This document shows positions 63,201-64,000 of a stretch of DNA of 64,000 bases, one piece after another. The stretch comes from Anaerolineales bacterium (GTDB taxonomy: Bacteria; Chloroflexota; Anaerolineae; Anaerolineales; E44-bin32): positions 62,001 to 126,000 of the forward strand of contig JARGGH010000002.1 of the NCBI GenBank assembly GCA_029210945.1, in the 5' to 3' direction. Below the pieces are notes generated by a model. The model made no database searches and was not told the DNA's origin. It worked only from the letters and a program-made list of their open reading frames with translations. The position numbers were made by a program, and so were the translations under genes. How positions within the stretch are numbered: the stretch's first letter is position 1; every line of letters begins with the position of its first letter.

Positions 63201-64000
63201 CTTGGTGAAGCTGAGCACCAGCAGAAGGTATGTGTCGCCGGTGAGGTCAGCCATATTCGCCCTTACCAGACCCGCAGCGGGCGCGAGATGGGGTTTGTGA
63301 CGATCGAAGATCTGCAAGGCACGATGGAGTTGGTGATCTTCAACCGCGTCTGGAAAGAGGTTGTTAATTGGCTCGAACAGGATACGATCGTGGTAGCACA
63401 GGGGAAAATCGATCGCGAACGTGGCGACCCGAAGATCCTCGTTGATCAGCTGACCACGGACATTGACCGTGTGAAACCGTTGGAAGGGGTCGCCCGGACG
63501 AACGGTCCCGGGGCGGCGCCGCCCGTCTCATCTCCGATCGAACCCGCTATCGATCATCACCCGCCGGAGACGGAGGTGCTGCAAACAGAGGCGATTACGC
63601 CCCCGGAGATCGAGGATGACTCGCTGGACGTCGGAGCAGAGATGAATTCCCATGAGGATCCTGCACCTGTCCGATTGCCCCCGCAGGATGAAACTGCCAA
63701 CGGAAACGGTCAGGATATCCAGGCATCGCCTCGAGGCGGCGAAGCACAACCGGCGGCTCAAGTCGCTGGCGACACGCGTATGATCACGATCATGCTTGAG
63801 TCGACCGGAGATCGGCGCCGCGATACGCTGCGCTTGCGCCGTGTGCATGGATTGTTGACATCATTTCCTGGTACGGATCATTTCGCATTTCTGCTGTATG
63901 AAGCCTCGCGCCGGTATCATCTTGAATTCCCTAATTCAACCACCGGTTTCTGCCCGGAGCTTCACGGGCAGCTCGTCGAACTGCTGGGTGAGGGGGTGGT
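60267..64000 (+). CDS. dnaE: DNA polymerase III subunit alpha (3'-truncated)
   Basis: The open frame starts at ATG 60267 and continues past the window end (1,244 codons plus two bases). The PHP domain (HLHVHSEYSLLDG, TDHGAMFG, then FVATNDVHYVD) appears to keep metal-ligand residues. The polymerase aspartates are in GRISMPDIDLDF, followed by KYGQDKVAQIITFGTLGARA. A clamp-binding-like QMTFFGE lies at about residue 917. The OB domain (KVCVAGEVSHIRPYQTRSGR) is followed by a Pro/Glu-rich linker and a C-terminal domain starting TRMITIMLESTGD. It is the replicative polymerase. The end is cut off by the window. Confidence 0.96.
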   Translation, partial: MSFVHLHVHSEYSLLDGLSKVDKLVERAKSMDMPALALTDHGAMFGSIEFYRAAKKAGVKPIIGMESYMAARSMTDRDPQFDSRSFHLLLLAENDVGYRNLLEIASASQLEGFYYRPRVDHEFLAAHNEGLICTTGCLSGEVPRALQAGQEKKAIELLDWYYEVFGPDRYFFELQHHDIPELEAVNQKLVELAKRYNGRFVATNDVHYVDPSDAELQDILLCIQTGSLQTDPDRMRMTDTSYYMRSAEEMQQLFGHLPGALENTLWIAERCHVDLEFKGYHLPEFEVPDGHTPETYLRMLCERGLRERYGRYTDDVLVRERLDYELGIIHEMGFDAYFLIVWDLCRYAQENNIWYNARGSAAGSIVAYSLEITMVDPIEHGLIFERFLNPGRISMPDIDLDFQDDQRYKMLEYTTNKYGQDKVAQIITFGTLGARAAIRDVGRVKDIPLPEVDRVAKLVPNIPGKPVSISDALKEVPRFREVYEESSYLRDLIDTAKQLEGVVRNAGTHAAGVIITDKTIVEYLPLHRPTGSNQEDNPVGAVTQFEMHILDSLGLLKVDFLGLSTLTVMARACEMIRERHGVEFDINSIPIDDPDTFDLLGRGDVLGVFQVEGVGMRRYLMEMKPRELANVIAMVALYRPGPMEFIPTYIRRMHGLEQPSYRHPTLAAIFEETYGIPVYQEQIMFAAMEMANYSASEADGLRKAISKKNAKALARHREKFIKGAVENQIGSETAVAVFDDWENFARYGFNKAHAADYGVIAVQTAYLKAHYPLEYMTALLSVFKHDSDKVAIYIADCRRMGFDVLPPSVNSSEFDFSAEDAVDGSPAIRYGLGAVKNVGHGAIETILEARQESGAFASLEDFARRVDLRAVGKRALESLIRVGALDALGSRIAMMDALERISALSAAHFRASEVGQMTFFGEGNDVDDSLQLQAVDANVPKRRLLRWEKELLGVYVSDHPLTPHLEALTRVVTHFSAELGEAEHQQKVCVAGEVSHIRPYQTRSGREMGFVTIEDLQGTMELVIFNRVWKEVVNWLEQDTIVVAQGKIDRERGDPKILVDQLTTDIDRVKPLEGVARTNGPGAAPPVSSPIEPAIDHHPPETEVLQTEAITPPEIEDDSLDVGAEMNSHEDPAPVRLPPQDETANGNGQDIQASPRGGEAQPAAQVAGDTRMITIMLESTGDRRRDTLRLRRVHGLLTSFPGTDHFAFLLYEASRRYHLEFPNSTTGFCPELHGQLVELLGEGV

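Overview
The window is a GC-rich bacterial chromosome segment with densely packed housekeeping genes. It contains no phage, plasmid, CRISPR or IS-transposase genes. Several features point to Chloroflexota, most likely class Anaerolineae. These are secreted or membrane-anchored TPR proteins with TPTPT linkers, DUF5666/DUF5667 proteins, an Elp3 homologue, a short EF-Ts, and a DnaE with a PHP domain and a long C-terminal linker. This placement is inference from gene content; there is no rRNA in the window.

Region 1 (1-9.9 kb) is the distal half of a complex I operon, nuoG(partial)-H-I-J-K-L-M-N, closed by a terminator. Region 2 (10-20.7 kb) holds an acylphosphatase, an Mth938-like gene and a decayed HAD gene. 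It then has a minus-strand run: rnz, a DUF5666 lipoprotein, an ECF sigma factor and a DUF5667/DUF5666 membrane protein. A CopD-like membrane protein and three membrane-anchored TPR proteins follow, and one of the TPR proteins carries an inserted DUF5666 unit. Region 3 (20.7-29.4 kb) is groESL under a textbook promoter plus CIRCE. After it come a PspC-domain protein, a minus-strand partial histidine-degradation cluster (hutU, a six-helix membrane protein, an MFS transporter, hutI, and a 58-residue membrane protein), a nitroreductase and an Rrf2 regulator.

Region 4 (29.6-44.1 kb) is mostly plus-strand core metabolism and information processing: UDP-glucose dehydrogenase, a pair of M16 peptidase subunits, acpS, a thioesterase, rpsB-tsf-pyrH-frr-uppS-cdsA-glpX, a coiled-coil membrane protein, rho, and a LysM/M23 peptidase. 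The rpsB product has a 120-residue acidic tail. Region 5 (44.1-49 kb) has two repeat-rich intergenic stretches, a NoeA-type methyltransferase with a tiny membrane partner, a CoA-transferase pair and a three-tRNA cluster. Region 6 (49-64 kb) has a Trm9-like methyltransferase divergent from elp3, then cyclophilin-like, GIY-YIG and DUF429 genes and an ABC exporter. It ends with an ECF sigma/zinc anti-sigma/bactofilin-like operon, a GH31 alpha-glucosidase, and dnaE, which runs off the window.

The best candidates for undescribed biology are two. The first is the ECF-sigma/DUF5667/DUF5666 envelope module, together with the single DUF5666 period spliced into a neighbouring TPR protein. The second is the Elp3/Trm9-like pair beside the tRNA cluster.
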